From: Jiangella endophytica
GTDB taxonomy: Bacteria; Actinomycetota; Actinomycetes; Jiangellales; Jiangellaceae
Assembly (NCBI RefSeq): GCF_003427025.1
Contig: NZ_QVAI01000020.1
Location: forward strand, 62,001 to 126,000
DNA length: 64,000 nucleotides
Reading direction: 5' to 3'
Shown here one piece after another: positions 53,290-62,018 of the stretch (position 1 is the stretch's first letter; each line of letters opens with the position of its first letter). A program made the position numbers and the translations under genes. The notes under the pieces were generated by a model. The model had not been told where the DNA came from and searched no databases. It saw only the letters and a program-made list of their open reading frames with translations.

Positions 53290-53327
53290 AGCGTAGGTTG
53301 CTTCGTCAAGCATGGCAAGACGTTCCA
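53290..53327 (-). promoter_or_regulatory. promoter and operator of the aminotransferase gene
   Basis: Minus strand: the operator TGGAACGTCTTGCCA (53327-53313) includes a TTGCCA -35, and TACGCT (53295-53290) lies 17 bases after it. A 19-base block around this operator is identical to that before the alpha-galactosidase gene, and CCTACGCTTC follows both. Confidence 0.6.
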
Positions 53328-53403
53328 TTTCTCGCCGCGTTACGTGATCGTCACAGCGACAGGCCTTGACAGGGCAACCGATGCGACCCAAGGATGACTC
53401 GGC

Positions 53404-54450
53404 ATGGCACGCCATTCCGTGATTGACGACACGGCGCCGCTCGGCGTGGTGATCGTCGGTGCCGGCTTCATCGCCGACCACCACGGCGCCGCGTTGGGCG
53501 CCAGCGCCCGCGCTCGTCTCGCCGGCATCGTCGACGTCGACGCGGGCCGCGCGAGCGCCGCCGCGACGGCCGCCGGCGGTGTGCCGTGGACGACCGACCT
53601 GGCCGAGGCGCTGGCCCGGCCGGACGTCGGCGCGGCGATCGTGTGCACGCCGAACATGACGCACGAGCCCATCGCACAACAGATCGCCGCCGCGGGCAAG
53701 CATCTGCTGATGGAGAAGCCGCTGACCATCACGGTTGCGTCCGCGCGCGCCGTCGTCGACGCGTTCGACGCCGCCGGGACGGTCGTCATGGCCGCACACA
53801 CCCACCGGTTCTACGACTACGCCCGGGCCGTGGACGACGCGATCGCCGGCGGTGCGGTCGGCCGCCCGGTGTTCGCCCGGCTCGCGCTGCTCGGCGGCTG
53901 GATCTGGCCGGACTGGCGGGCCTGGGTGCTCGACCCGGCGAAATCCGGCGGGCACGCGCTGCACAACGGCGTCCACCTGCTCGACCTCGTCAGCTGTTGG
54001 CTGCGCGACGAGCCGGTGTCCGTCTACGCGCGCGGCCGGGCGCAGACCGCCGCCGAGCTGCGCATCCACGACTATCTGGAGATGCACGTCGAGTACGCGG
54101 GCGGCGCGAACGCCGTGTGCGAGATGAGCCGCGGCCACCGGCCGTCGACGCTGGACCGCCGCGACGTGCTGGTCGCCGGCACCGACGGTGTGCTGCAGCT
54201 GCCGGCCGACGGCTGGGGCTCCACCGTGGTGACGGAGTCCGGGACCAGCCTGCTGCACCCGCAGGCCGCCAACGGGTTCGCCGTCCAGCTGGACGCCTGG
54301 CTCGACGCGATCGCCGACCCGGCCGCACGGCGGGCGATGACCCCGGCCGACGCGGTCCGCGCGGTCGCGCTGGGGGTCGCCACCGAGCTGTCCATCGAGC
54401 GTGGCGAGCCGGTCACCCTCGACGAGGTCATGGAAGGGGCGCGAGCATGA
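53404..54450 (+). CDS. Gfo/Idh/MocA-family oxidoreductase
   Basis: A 348-residue NAD(P)-dependent sugar or sugar-acid oxidoreductase. VIVGAGFIADHHG is the Rossmann dinucleotide motif and EKPLTI the conserved substrate/cofactor lysine loop. The C-terminal domain carries GGHALHNGVHLLDL with the paired His of the active site. Its stop overlaps the next Gfo/Idh gene (ATGA), and the FAH and transporter genes follow. A role in oxidising an inositol-, glucose- or amino-sugar-like substrate is inferred. It is divergent from the aminotransferase gene, and a partial TTGACA promoter lies at 53366. Confidence 0.87.
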   Translation: MARHSVIDDTAPLGVVIVGAGFIADHHGAALGASARARLAGIVDVDAGRASAAATAAGGVPWTTDLAEALARPDVGAAIVCTPNMTHEPIAQQIAAAGKHLLMEKPLTITVASARAVVDAFDAAGTVVMAAHTHRFYDYARAVDDAIAGGAVGRPVFARLALLGGWIWPDWRAWVLDPAKSGGHALHNGVHLLDLVSCWLRDEPVSVYARGRAQTAAELRIHDYLEMHVEYAGGANAVCEMSRGHRPSTLDRRDVLVAGTDGVLQLPADGWGSTVVTESGTSLLHPQAANGFAVQLDAWLDAIADPAARRAMTPADAVRAVALGVATELSIERGEPVTLDEVMEGARA

Positions 54451-55403
54451 GCGAGCGGACCCTCGGCGTGCTGCTGCTCGGCTTCGCCGGCCTCGGCCCC
54501 GACCAGGACCACCAGCAGGACATGTACCTGCCGGCGTTCGAGGCGCACCCCGGCTTCGACGTCGTCGCGAAGGCGACCGACCTCACCGATTCGGCCCTCG
54601 CCGATCCCGCCGTCGACGTCGTCAGCGTCTGCGTCGCGCCGGACCGGCGGGCCGACGCCGTCGTCGCCGCCCTCCGCGCGGGCAAGCACGTGCTGGTCGA
54701 CAAGCCGCTCGCCTTGACGGCGGCGGACGCGGCGCGTGTCGCGGCCGTGGCCGCCGAGACCGGCCGGGTCTGCCTCCCCGCGCACCACCAGCGGTTCCAC
54801 CCGATGATCGCGGCGGCCCGCGGCGCCGTCGCCGGCGGGAAGGTCGGGCTCCCGTGGAACGTGCAGGCCGACTTCCTGGTCGCCGGCGGCACGCCGTCGC
54901 CGGCCGGCGAGCTGGCCAACTTCGCCGTCTACCCGCTCGACGTGGTGCTCGCGCTCACGGGACTGCGGGTCCGGCGGGTGTTCGCGCGCCTCTCGACCTA
55001 CTGGAGCGACGGCGGCGCCGACGACTTCGCGCTGCTGTTCCTCACCCATGAGAACGGCCTGACCAGCACCATCAGCGTCGGCCGGACCCGTGAGCTGGCC
55101 GACACCCGGCCGGCCGGACTCGCCGTTCACCGCTACCGCGTCAGCGGCTCGCACGGCGTCCTCGACCTCGACGCCTCGCGCCCGGCTGTCGTCCTACGCC
55201 GGGCCGAGGCGTCGAGCTCTACGTGGCACGGCGCCGGGACCGTGGACCGGTTGCTCGACGAACTGCACGCGGCCGTCGCCGCGGGCCGCCCGAGCAGCCC
55301 GTCCGCCGCCGACGCCGTCCACATCGCCGAGATCGTCGACGCGGTCCGCACGTCGGCCGTGTCGGGCACGCCAGTCGACCTCCCCCAGGAAGGCAGCCGA
55401 TGA
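54447..55403 (+). CDS. second Gfo/Idh/MocA-family oxidoreductase
   Basis: A 318-residue protein with an atypical Rossmann start (LLLGFAGLGPDQDH) but a recognisable DKPLAL loop and HHQRFHP segment. The N-terminal nucleotide motif deviates from GxGxxG (G-F-A-G-L-G), so cofactor preference may differ from the upstream paralogue. The C-terminal part has the usual GSHGVLDLD strand. It is coupled on both sides: ATGA with the upstream gene and ATGA with the FAH gene. Confidence 0.8.
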   Translation: MSERTLGVLLLGFAGLGPDQDHQQDMYLPAFEAHPGFDVVAKATDLTDSALADPAVDVVSVCVAPDRRADAVVAALRAGKHVLVDKPLALTAADAARVAAVAAETGRVCLPAHHQRFHPMIAAARGAVAGGKVGLPWNVQADFLVAGGTPSPAGELANFAVYPLDVVLALTGLRVRRVFARLSTYWSDGGADDFALLFLTHENGLTSTISVGRTRELADTRPAGLAVHRYRVSGSHGVLDLDASRPAVVLRRAEASSSTWHGAGTVDRLLDELHAAVAAGRPSSPSAADAVHIAEIVDAVRTSAVSGTPVDLPQEGSR

Positions 55404-56269
55404 AGCTGGTCAGCTACACCCGCGACGGCGCGACCCGGCACGGGTACGTCACCGATGAGGCCGCCGGCACCGTGGCCGAGCTCGGCGACGGCGACCTCGC
55501 CGCGCTGGTCGAGGCCGGCGCCGGGACCGCCGCGGACTGGCTGCCGGCCGCGCCGTCGGGCACCCACCGGCTGGCCGACCTCACGGTTCACGCCCCGATC
55601 GCGCGCCCCACGAAGGTGCTGGCGGTGGCGGCGAACTACCAGGAACACGTTGCCGAGGGCGGGGGCGCGCCCCTGGACAAGAGCACGCTGGCGCCGCGGC
55701 TGTTCCTCAAGCCCGGCACGTCCGTCGCCGACCCGGGCGCGGACATCGCCCTGCCGGCGATCAGCACCCAGGTCGACTGGGAGGCCGAGCTGGTCGTCGT
55801 CGTGGGACGGGGCGGACGCGACATCCCGGTCGAGCAGGCCCTGGACCACGTGGCCGGCTACGCCGTGGGCAACGACGTGTCGGCCCGATCGGTCGACTAC
55901 GGATACGAGCGCGACACCTCGGCGGCCGTCGACTACTTCGACTGGCTGGCCGGCAAATGGCCGGACGGCTTCGCGCCGTACGGTCCGTACCTCGTCACGG
56001 CGGACGAGGTGCCCGATCCGCAGGACCTCGGCATCGAACTCGAGGTCAATGGCACGCTCCGGCAGAAGGGGAGCACGGCCGGCATGATCTTCACCGTCGC
56101 CGAGCTGGTCGCGTTCGCGTCGCGGCTGATGACGCTCGAGCCCACCGACATCATCATGACCGGGACGCCGGCCGGTGTCGGAGCGGCGTCGGGCACCTAT
56201 CTCGCCGCGGGCGACGAGATGACGGTACGCATCGCCGGCCTCGGCACCCTCACGAACCGCGTCGTCTGA
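55400..56269 (+). CDS. fumarylacetoacetate-hydrolase-family protein
   Basis: A 289-residue FAH-fold enzyme. KVLAVAANYQEHVAEGG, VDWEAELVVVVG (metal-binding Glu), GNDVSARSVDYGYERD and TGTPAGVG are the family signatures. Members cleave C-C bonds in acylpyruvates, including 2,4-diketo-3-deoxy-L-rhamnonate or -fuconate, the last step of the diketo-hydrolase route. This fits with the L-rhamnonate dehydratase at 46.1 kb and the SDR at 39.3 kb. It is coupled to the Gfo/Idh genes in the same operon, so another acid may be the actual substrate. Confidence 0.87.
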   Translation: MKLVSYTRDGATRHGYVTDEAAGTVAELGDGDLAALVEAGAGTAADWLPAAPSGTHRLADLTVHAPIARPTKVLAVAANYQEHVAEGGGAPLDKSTLAPRLFLKPGTSVADPGADIALPAISTQVDWEAELVVVVGRGGRDIPVEQALDHVAGYAVGNDVSARSVDYGYERDTSAAVDYFDWLAGKWPDGFAPYGPYLVTADEVPDPQDLGIELEVNGTLRQKGSTAGMIFTVAELVAFASRLMTLEPTDIIMTGTPAGVGAASGTYLAAGDEMTVRIAGLGTLTNRVV

Positions 56270-56329
56270 ACCACTTCGCCACTTCCCGCCGGGCCGGTCC
56301 CGGCCGGAACAGATCCCTGAGAGGTAGCT

Positions 56330-57979
56330 GTGAGACGTTCCCGAGCGCAACGCGCAGCCCTGATCTCCACCGGCCTGTCCATGATCCTCGCCGTCGCGGC
56401 CTGTTCGGATCCGACCCAGAGCGAGGACACCAGCGGGTCCGGCGGTGATGCCGCCAGCGGCGGCTCCGAGGACACCACGCTCAACGCGTATCTGTACCAG
56501 CCGCCGGCGGCGAACTGGAGCCCGATGGCCCCGGCCAGCGGCCCCGACGGCGTCGTCATGAACCTCATCTACGACTCGCTGCTGGGCGTCGACCCGAACT
56601 ACGAGCTGTACCCGCGCCTGGCGGCCGACCTGCCGGAGATCTCCGCAGACGGCCTCACCATCACCTACACGCTCCAAGAGGGCCTCACCTGGAGCGACGG
56701 TGAGCCGTTCACCGCCGAGGACGTCGTCTTCACCTACAACCTCATGGCCGACCCCGACACCGGCAGCACGGCCTCGGGCCGGTTCGCCGACGTCGTCGGA
56801 GGCCCCGAGGTCGCGGCCGGAACCGCCGACACCGTCGCCGGCTTCACCGCTCCCGACGAGCACACCTTCCAGATCCAGCTGACCAAGCCGAACGTCGGCC
56901 TCGTGGGCCTGACCGGCAACATCTGGATCGTCCCGCAGCACGTGCTGGCCGACGTCCCGGTGGACGACATGGACACCGCGGAGTTCTTCACCCAGAACCC
57001 GAACGTGGGCATGGGGCCGTACGTCTTCCAGGAGTACGCCACCGACCAGTACATCCACCTGGTGAAGAACCCGAGCTTCCGCGAGGGCGAGGTGGACATC
57101 GACGAGATCTACCTGCGCCCGGTGACCTCCGACGTCGCCACCGCACAGTTGGGCACCGGCGAGATGGACCTGGTGCAGATCGCCGCGCCGGACCTCGAGA
57201 CGGTCGAGGCGATGGACGGCATCGAGGTGGGCTCCGGCCCCGGCGCCGGCTACATCCGCACCTCGGTGAACGAGCTGAAGCCGTACCTGCAGGACCCGCG
57301 CCTGCGCCAGGCCATGCTGTACGCCGTCGACCGGCAGCAGCTCATCGACGAGGCGCTCGGCGGCAACGCCGGGCCGGTCAACGCCAGCTTCATGAACGCC
57401 GCGCTGCCGGACGACCTCGAGCCCTACGAGTACAACCCGGACCGGGCCCGTGAGCTGCTGGCCGAGATGAACTGGGACCCGAACCAGGTGGTCACGCTCT
57501 CCTGGATCGCCGGTCAGCGCGACCGCGACACCGCGGCCACCATCCTGGAGAGCCAGCTCAACGAGGTCGGCATCAAGCTCGAGCTCAACCAGGTGCAGCC
57601 GGGCCAGCTGACGGACATGATGAACGAACAGTCCTACGACATGACGCTCTACGGCGGCGGCAACTACGCCACCGAGCCGTTCGCGGTCTTCGCGATCAAC
57701 GCCTGCAGCACGCACTTCCCGGCCGGCGGCAACCTGTCGTTCTGGTGCAACGAGGAGTTCGACCAGCTGATGCTCGAGGCCAACGCGACGGTCGACGAGA
57801 CCGCCCGCTACGACCTCTACCAGCAGGCGGCGCGCATCGAGAACGCCGAGGCGCCGATGATCTACCTGTACAACCCGGACACCATCTGGGCGTACACCAG
57901 CGCGCTCAAGGGCTTCGTCCCGAACGGTGACTTCACGAACCCGTTCTGGAACGTCCAGGAATGGTCGCTGGATCGCTAG
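56330..57979 (+). CDS. DppA/OppA-type substrate-binding lipoprotein
   Basis: A 549-residue family 5 extracellular solute-binding protein. The lipoprotein signal ends LAVAAC (Cys25) and is followed by a Ser/Gly/Asp linker, then the large dipeptide/oligopeptide-type fold. It contains LTWSDGEPFTAEDVVFTYN, DPRLRQAMLYAVDRQQLI and AEAPMIYLYNPD. The GTG has GAGAGG 8 bases upstream. It binds peptides or other sugars and oligosaccharides. It is first in the transporter operon; a 16-bp stem-loop separates it from the permeases. Confidence 0.92.
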   Translation: MRRSRAQRAALISTGLSMILAVAACSDPTQSEDTSGSGGDAASGGSEDTTLNAYLYQPPAANWSPMAPASGPDGVVMNLIYDSLLGVDPNYELYPRLAADLPEISADGLTITYTLQEGLTWSDGEPFTAEDVVFTYNLMADPDTGSTASGRFADVVGGPEVAAGTADTVAGFTAPDEHTFQIQLTKPNVGLVGLTGNIWIVPQHVLADVPVDDMDTAEFFTQNPNVGMGPYVFQEYATDQYIHLVKNPSFREGEVDIDEIYLRPVTSDVATAQLGTGEMDLVQIAAPDLETVEAMDGIEVGSGPGAGYIRTSVNELKPYLQDPRLRQAMLYAVDRQQLIDEALGGNAGPVNASFMNAALPDDLEPYEYNPDRARELLAEMNWDPNQVVTLSWIAGQRDRDTAATILESQLNEVGIKLELNQVQPGQLTDMMNEQSYDMTLYGGGNYATEPFAVFAINACSTHFPAGGNLSFWCNEEFDQLMLEANATVDETARYDLYQQAARIENAEAPMIYLYNPDTIWAYTSALKGFVPNGDFTNPFWNVQEWSLDR

Positions 57980-57990
57980 GTCTGCACGAC

Positions 57991-58030
57991 CCGCGGATGC
58001 CGGGCGGCCGAGCCCGCCCGGCATCCGCGG
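57991..58030 (+). other. stem-loop between binding protein and permease genes
   Basis: A perfect 16-bp stem (57991-58006 with 58015-58030) and an 8-base loop lie 11 bases after the binding-protein stop and 22 bases before the permease start. It probably stabilises the upstream message or attenuates transcription so that binding protein exceeds permease. Confidence 0.7.
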
Positions 58031-58052
58031 CCGGACGAGGAGGAGGTGAGCG

Positions 58053-59012
58053 GTGACGGCGTTCGTCGTCAGGCGGATCCTGGTGAACATCGTGGTGTTC
58101 ATCCTGATCGGGATCGGCGTGTTCCTGCTGGTCCGTGCCGCGCCGGGCGATCCGGTGCGGATGATGATCAGGCCCGAGGACCTGCAGGAGGGCAGCGAGG
58201 CGTTCATCCAGGCACGGCGCGAGGAGCTCGGGCTCAACGACCCCGTCCTCGTGCAGTACGCCCGGTGGTTCCTCGACGCGCTCACGGGCAATCTCGGCGA
58301 CTCGTTCGTCAACCGGCAGCCGGTCGGCGGCCTGCTCCTCGAGCGGCTCGGCCCGACGGTGCTGCTGATGTCGACCGCGCTGGCCATCTCGCTGCTGATC
58401 GCCATCCCGCTGGGCACCATCGCGGCGGTCCGCCGCAACACCGGCGTCGACTACGCGGCCGCGGCGCTCAGCCTGGGCGTCATCTCGGTGCCGTCGTTCT
58501 TCCTCGGCATCGTCGCGATCTACGTCTTCTCGCTGCAACTGGGCTGGCTGCCGTCAGCGGGCATGTCCACGCCCGGCGACGGCACGCCGGGCGACATCGT
58601 GCGGCACCTGATCATGCCGGCGGCGATCCTCGGTCTGGCCAGCGCCGGCCCGCTGACGAGGTACGTGCGCGGCAGCCTGATCGACGAGCTGTCCGCCGAC
58701 TACGTCCGTACGGCCGAGGCCAAGGGCGCCGCGCCGGTCCGCGTGGTGACGCGGCACGCGCTGCGCAACTCGCTGATCCCGCTCATCACGATCATCATGA
58801 TCAACATCCCGCAGATGCTGGCCGGCGCCGTCGTCCTGGAGCAGGTGTTCGCCTGGCCGGGCATGGGGCAGCTGGCCGTACGCGCGGTGACGGCGCAGGA
58901 CTACCCGGTGATCGTGGGCTTCGCGCTCTACGTCGCCGCGCTGGTGCTGATCTGCAACCTGCTCGCCGACATCGCCTACGCCGCCGTCGACCCGAGAGTG
59001 AAGGTGACATGA
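58053..59012 (+). CDS. DppB-type ABC permease
   Basis: A 319-residue membrane protein with six hydrophobic segments. The N-terminus RRILVNIVVFILIGIGVFLLVRAAPGDPV is typical of DppB/OppB, and the cytoplasmic EAKGAAPVRVVTRHALRNSL loop contacts the ATPase. GAGGAGGAGG lies just before the GTG start. It pairs with the DppC protein (ATGA overlap) to form the channel. Confidence 0.93.
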   Translation: MTAFVVRRILVNIVVFILIGIGVFLLVRAAPGDPVRMMIRPEDLQEGSEAFIQARREELGLNDPVLVQYARWFLDALTGNLGDSFVNRQPVGGLLLERLGPTVLLMSTALAISLLIAIPLGTIAAVRRNTGVDYAAAALSLGVISVPSFFLGIVAIYVFSLQLGWLPSAGMSTPGDGTPGDIVRHLIMPAAILGLASAGPLTRYVRGSLIDELSADYVRTAEAKGAAPVRVVTRHALRNSLIPLITIIMINIPQMLAGAVVLEQVFAWPGMGQLAVRAVTAQDYPVIVGFALYVAALVLICNLLADIAYAAVDPRVKVT

Positions 59013-59956
59013 GCGACCTGCGCCCGTCCCTGGACACTCCTGAGGTGACCGCCGCCGAGGAGGTGGTGGCGACCGAGACCGACACCGCCGTGCGGTCCCG
59101 GCGCCGCTCCCCGCTGGGCATGGCGGTGCGCCGGTTCAGGCGGAACAAGATCGCGGTGGCCGGCGGCGTGTTCCTGCTGCTCATCCTGCTGCTGGCGGTG
59201 TTCGCGCCGGTGATCGCGCAGCAGTCGCCGACCGCCGTCGACCTCGGCGCGATCCGGCGGGCGCCGTCGGGCGAGCACTGGCTCGGCACCGACGCGTCCG
59301 GCCGCGACGTGTTCGCGCGGCTCGTCTACGCCGCGCGCGTCTCGCTGCTGGTCGGCGTGTTCGCCGCGTTGCTGGCGGTGCTGCTGGGCACCATCGTCGG
59401 CGCGGTGTCGGGGCTGTTCGGTGGCTGGGTCGACACCGTGCTCATGCGCACGGCCGACATGATGCTGTCGTTCCCGAGCATCGTCATCATCATCGTGCTG
59501 GCCGGCATCCTGGGGCCGAGCATCCCGATCCTCGTCGTCTCGATCGCCATCACGACCTGGCCGACGACGGCCCGGCTGGTCCGCGGCGTCACCCTGGCGG
59601 TGCGCGAACGCGAGTACCTGCACGCCGCGCGGGTCGCCGGGGCGTCGCGCGGCTGGATGCTGCGCAAGCACATCGTGCCGGCCGCCATGGGCCAGATCGT
59701 GGTCGTCGGCACCATCTCCGTCGCCGCCGCGATCCTCGCCGAGGCGGTGCTGTCCTTCCTCGGGCTCGGCGTCCAGCCGCCGCAGGCCAGCTGGGGCAAC
59801 ATGCTCAACGACGCCCAGAGCCTGACGGTCATCCAGTCCATGCCGTGGCTGTGGCTGCCGCCGGGCCTGGCCATCGCCGCGACGGTGCTCGCGGTCAACT
59901 TCGTGGGCGACGGCCTGCGCGACGCCGTCGACCCGCGGCAGTCGGGGAGGTCGTGA
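59009..59956 (+). CDS. DppC-type ABC permease
   Basis: A 315-residue membrane protein with a hydrophilic N-terminus of about 45 residues, then six hydrophobic segments. GTDASGRDVFARLVYAARVSL is the DppC hallmark, and the EYLHAARVAGASRGWMLRKHIVP loop is the ATPase-coupling motif. The gene overlaps DppB (ATGA) and DppD (TGATG), so all are made in step. Confidence 0.93.
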   Translation: MSDLRPSLDTPEVTAAEEVVATETDTAVRSRRRSPLGMAVRRFRRNKIAVAGGVFLLLILLLAVFAPVIAQQSPTAVDLGAIRRAPSGEHWLGTDASGRDVFARLVYAARVSLLVGVFAALLAVLLGTIVGAVSGLFGGWVDTVLMRTADMMLSFPSIVIIIVLAGILGPSIPILVVSIAITTWPTTARLVRGVTLAVREREYLHAARVAGASRGWMLRKHIVPAAMGQIVVVGTISVAAAILAEAVLSFLGLGVQPPQASWGNMLNDAQSLTVIQSMPWLWLPPGLAIAATVLAVNFVGDGLRDAVDPRQSGRS

Positions 59957-60972
59957 TGGTGAACGAGACCGAACCGCTGCTGGTCGTCGACGACCTCGCC
60001 GTCGAGTTCCGTACTGACGAAGGCGTGGTCAAGGCTGTCGACGGCGCCGCCTTCACCGTCGACCGGGGCGAGATCGTCGGCGTCGTCGGCGAGTCCGGCT
60101 CCGGCAAGAGCGTCACCGCGATGTCGATCCTCGGCCTGGTGAAGTCGGGGCGGCGGGTCCGCGGGGCGATCCGGTTCCGCGGCCGCGACCTCGGCACGCT
60201 GCCGGCCAAGGAGCTCCGGGCGATCCGCGGCGCCGAGATCGCGATGATCTTCCAGGACCCGATGACGGCGCTCAACCCCGTCGTCAGCATCGGCCGGCAG
60301 ATCGTCGAGGCGCTGCGGCTGCACGACCGGAAGCTCTCGAAGGCCGCCGCCCGCGACCGCGCGATCGAGCTGCTCGCCCTGGTCGGCATGCCCGACGCCG
60401 CGGCGCGGTTCAAGCAGTACCCGCACGAGTTCTCCGGCGGCATGCGCCAGCGCGCCATGATCGCGATGGCGATCGCCAACGGGCCCAGCCTGCTCATCGC
60501 CGACGAGCCCACGACGGCGCTGGACGTCACCATCCAGGCGCAGGTCCTCGACCTGCTCCGGATCGCGCAGCAGGAGACCCAGGCGGCGACGCTGCTCATC
60601 ACGCACGACCTCGGCGTGGTCGCCGAACTGGCCGACCGCGTCGTCGTCATGTACGCCGGCCGGGTGGTCGAGCAGGGCGACGTCACCACCGTCTTCACCG
60701 CGCCGCGGCACCCGTACACCGTCGGTCTGCTGGAGAGCCTGCCCCGGCTGGACCGCGACGTCGACGAGCTGCACCCCATCCCGGGCAGCCCGCCGAGCCT
60801 GCTGACCCCGCCGCCGGGCTGCCCGTTCCACCCGCGCTGCCCGCTGGCCCGCGACCGGTGCCGCACCGAGCGGCCGGAGCTGCGCGTGGTCGGCAACGGC
60901 ACGACGGTCCACCGGACCGCCTGCCACTTCGCCGAGGAACTCGCGGCCCTACCCACGGAGGTGACCCGATGA
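59956..60972 (+). CDS. DppD-type ABC ATPase
   Basis: A 338-residue ATPase. Walker A GESGSGKS (45-52), Q-loop in IFQDP, signature FSGGMRQR, Walker [13 protein letters not shown] and switch His (THDLG) are intact. The C-terminal oligopeptide-type extension contains the cysteines [15 protein letters not shown] found in this subfamily. It starts at the ATG overlapping the DppC stop; an immediately upstream GTG is an alternative. Confidence 0.93.
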   Translation: MVNETEPLLVVDDLAVEFRTDEGVVKAVDGAAFTVDRGEIVGVVGESGSGKSVTAMSILGLVKSGRRVRGAIRFRGRDLGTLPAKELRAIRGAEIAMIFQDPMTALNPVVSIGRQIVEALRLHDRKLSKAAARDRAIELLALVGMPDAAARFKQYPHEFSGGMRQRAMIAMAIANGPSLLIADEPTTALDVTIQAQVLDLLRIAQQETQAATLLITHDLGVVAELADRVVVMYAGRVVEQGDVTTVFTAPRHPYTVGLLESLPRLDRDVDELHPIPGSPPSLLTPPPGCPFHPRCPLARDRCRTERPELRVVGNGTTVHRTACHFAEELAALPTEVTR

Positions 60973-62018
60973 CCGTCGAGACGGCGGCCGTCGACCGGCT
61001 GGAGCGCCTGGGCGAGGAGGTCCTGCGCGTCGACGACCTCGCGATGCACTTCCCCATCCGCGGCGGGGTGTTCCGCCGGGCGGTCGGCGCGGTCCGGGCG
61101 GTCGACGGCGTCTCGTTCGCCATCGACCAGGGCGAGACGCTGAGCCTGGTCGGCGAGTCCGGCTGCGGCAAGACGACCACCGGGCGCATGGTGGTGCGGC
61201 TGCTGGAGCCGACCTCCGGGCGCATCCTCTACCGCGGCCACGACCTCGCGACGATGAGCGAGGACGAGCTGCGGCCGTGGCGCAGCAAGACGCAGATCGT
61301 CTTCCAGGACCCGTACGCCTCGCTGTCGCCGCGGATGACGGTGCACGACATCATCGCCGAGCCGCTGCGGGTGCAGGGCAAGTACCGCCAGGGCGGCGCC
61401 GACCGGGTGTCCGAGCTGCTCGACCTCGTCGGCCTGCAGCCCGAGCACGCCAACCGGTACGCGCACGAGTTCTCCGGCGGCCAGCGCCAGCGCATCGGCA
61501 TCGCCCGGGCGCTCGCGCTCGACCCCGAGCTGCTGGTCCTGGACGAGCCGGTCAGCGCGCTGGACGTGTCGATCCAGGCGCAGGTGGTGAACAAGCTGCG
61601 CGAGCTGCAGCAGCGGCTGGGGCTGGCGTACCTGTTCATCTCGCACGACCTGTCCATCGTGCGGCACGTGTCGCACCGCATCGCCGTCATGTACCTCGGC
61701 GTCATCGTCGAGACCGGTACCCGCGACGAGATCTTCACCGCGCCGCACCACCCGTACACCCAGGCGCTGCTGTCGGCCGTGCCGGTGCCCGACCCGCGGC
61801 TGCGCGGCGCCCGCGAGCGCATCACGCTGACCGGTGACGTGCCGAACCCGGCGAACCCGCCGTCGGGCTGCCGGTTCCGGACCCGCTGCTGGAAGGCGCA
61901 GGCCAAGTGCGCCGAGGAGGTGCCGCAGCTGGAGGACCGGCTCGGCACCGGGCACCCGAGCGCCTGCCACTTCCCGGAGCTGCTGACCGTGCTGCCGACC
62001 TCGGGAGCCGCTTCGTGA
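60969..62018 (+). CDS. DppF-type ABC ATPase
   Basis: A 349-residue ATPase. Walker [10 protein letters not shown] (62-70), [14 protein letters not shown], signature FSGGQRQR and [16 protein letters not shown] are all present, along with the C-terminal [14 protein letters not shown] cysteine segment of the oligopeptide subfamily. It forms a heterodimer with DppD. Both neighbours overlap (ATGA before, GTGA after), so the D-aminoacylase gene is part of the same operon. Confidence 0.93.
   Translation: MTVETAAVDRLERLGEEVLRVDDLAMHFPIRGGVFRRAVGAVRAVDGVSFAIDQGETLSLVGESGCGKTTTGRMVVRLLEPTSGRILYRGHDLATMSEDELRPWRSKTQIVFQDPYASLSPRMTVHDIIAEPLRVQGKYRQGGADRVSELLDLVGLQPEHANRYAHEFSGGQRQRIGIARALALDPELLVLDEPVSALDVSIQAQVVNKLRELQQRLGLAYLFISHDLSIVRHVSHRIAVMYLGVIVETGTRDEIFTAPHHPYTQALLSAVPVPDPRLRGARERITLTGDVPNPANPPSGCRFRTRCWKAQAKCAEEVPQLEDRLGTGHPSACHFPELLTVLPTSGAAS

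Noticed and set aside
53366-53390. A further TTGACA-led operator before the first Gfo/Idh gene
   Set aside because: TTGACA is present, but the following bases (GGGCAACCG) match the TGGAA(C/T)G element too poorly to count as a sixth site.
55133-58441. A 1102-residue open frame antisense to the FAH and DppA genes
   Set aside because: The sense-strand genes have complete families and coupled starts; the antisense frame has none.
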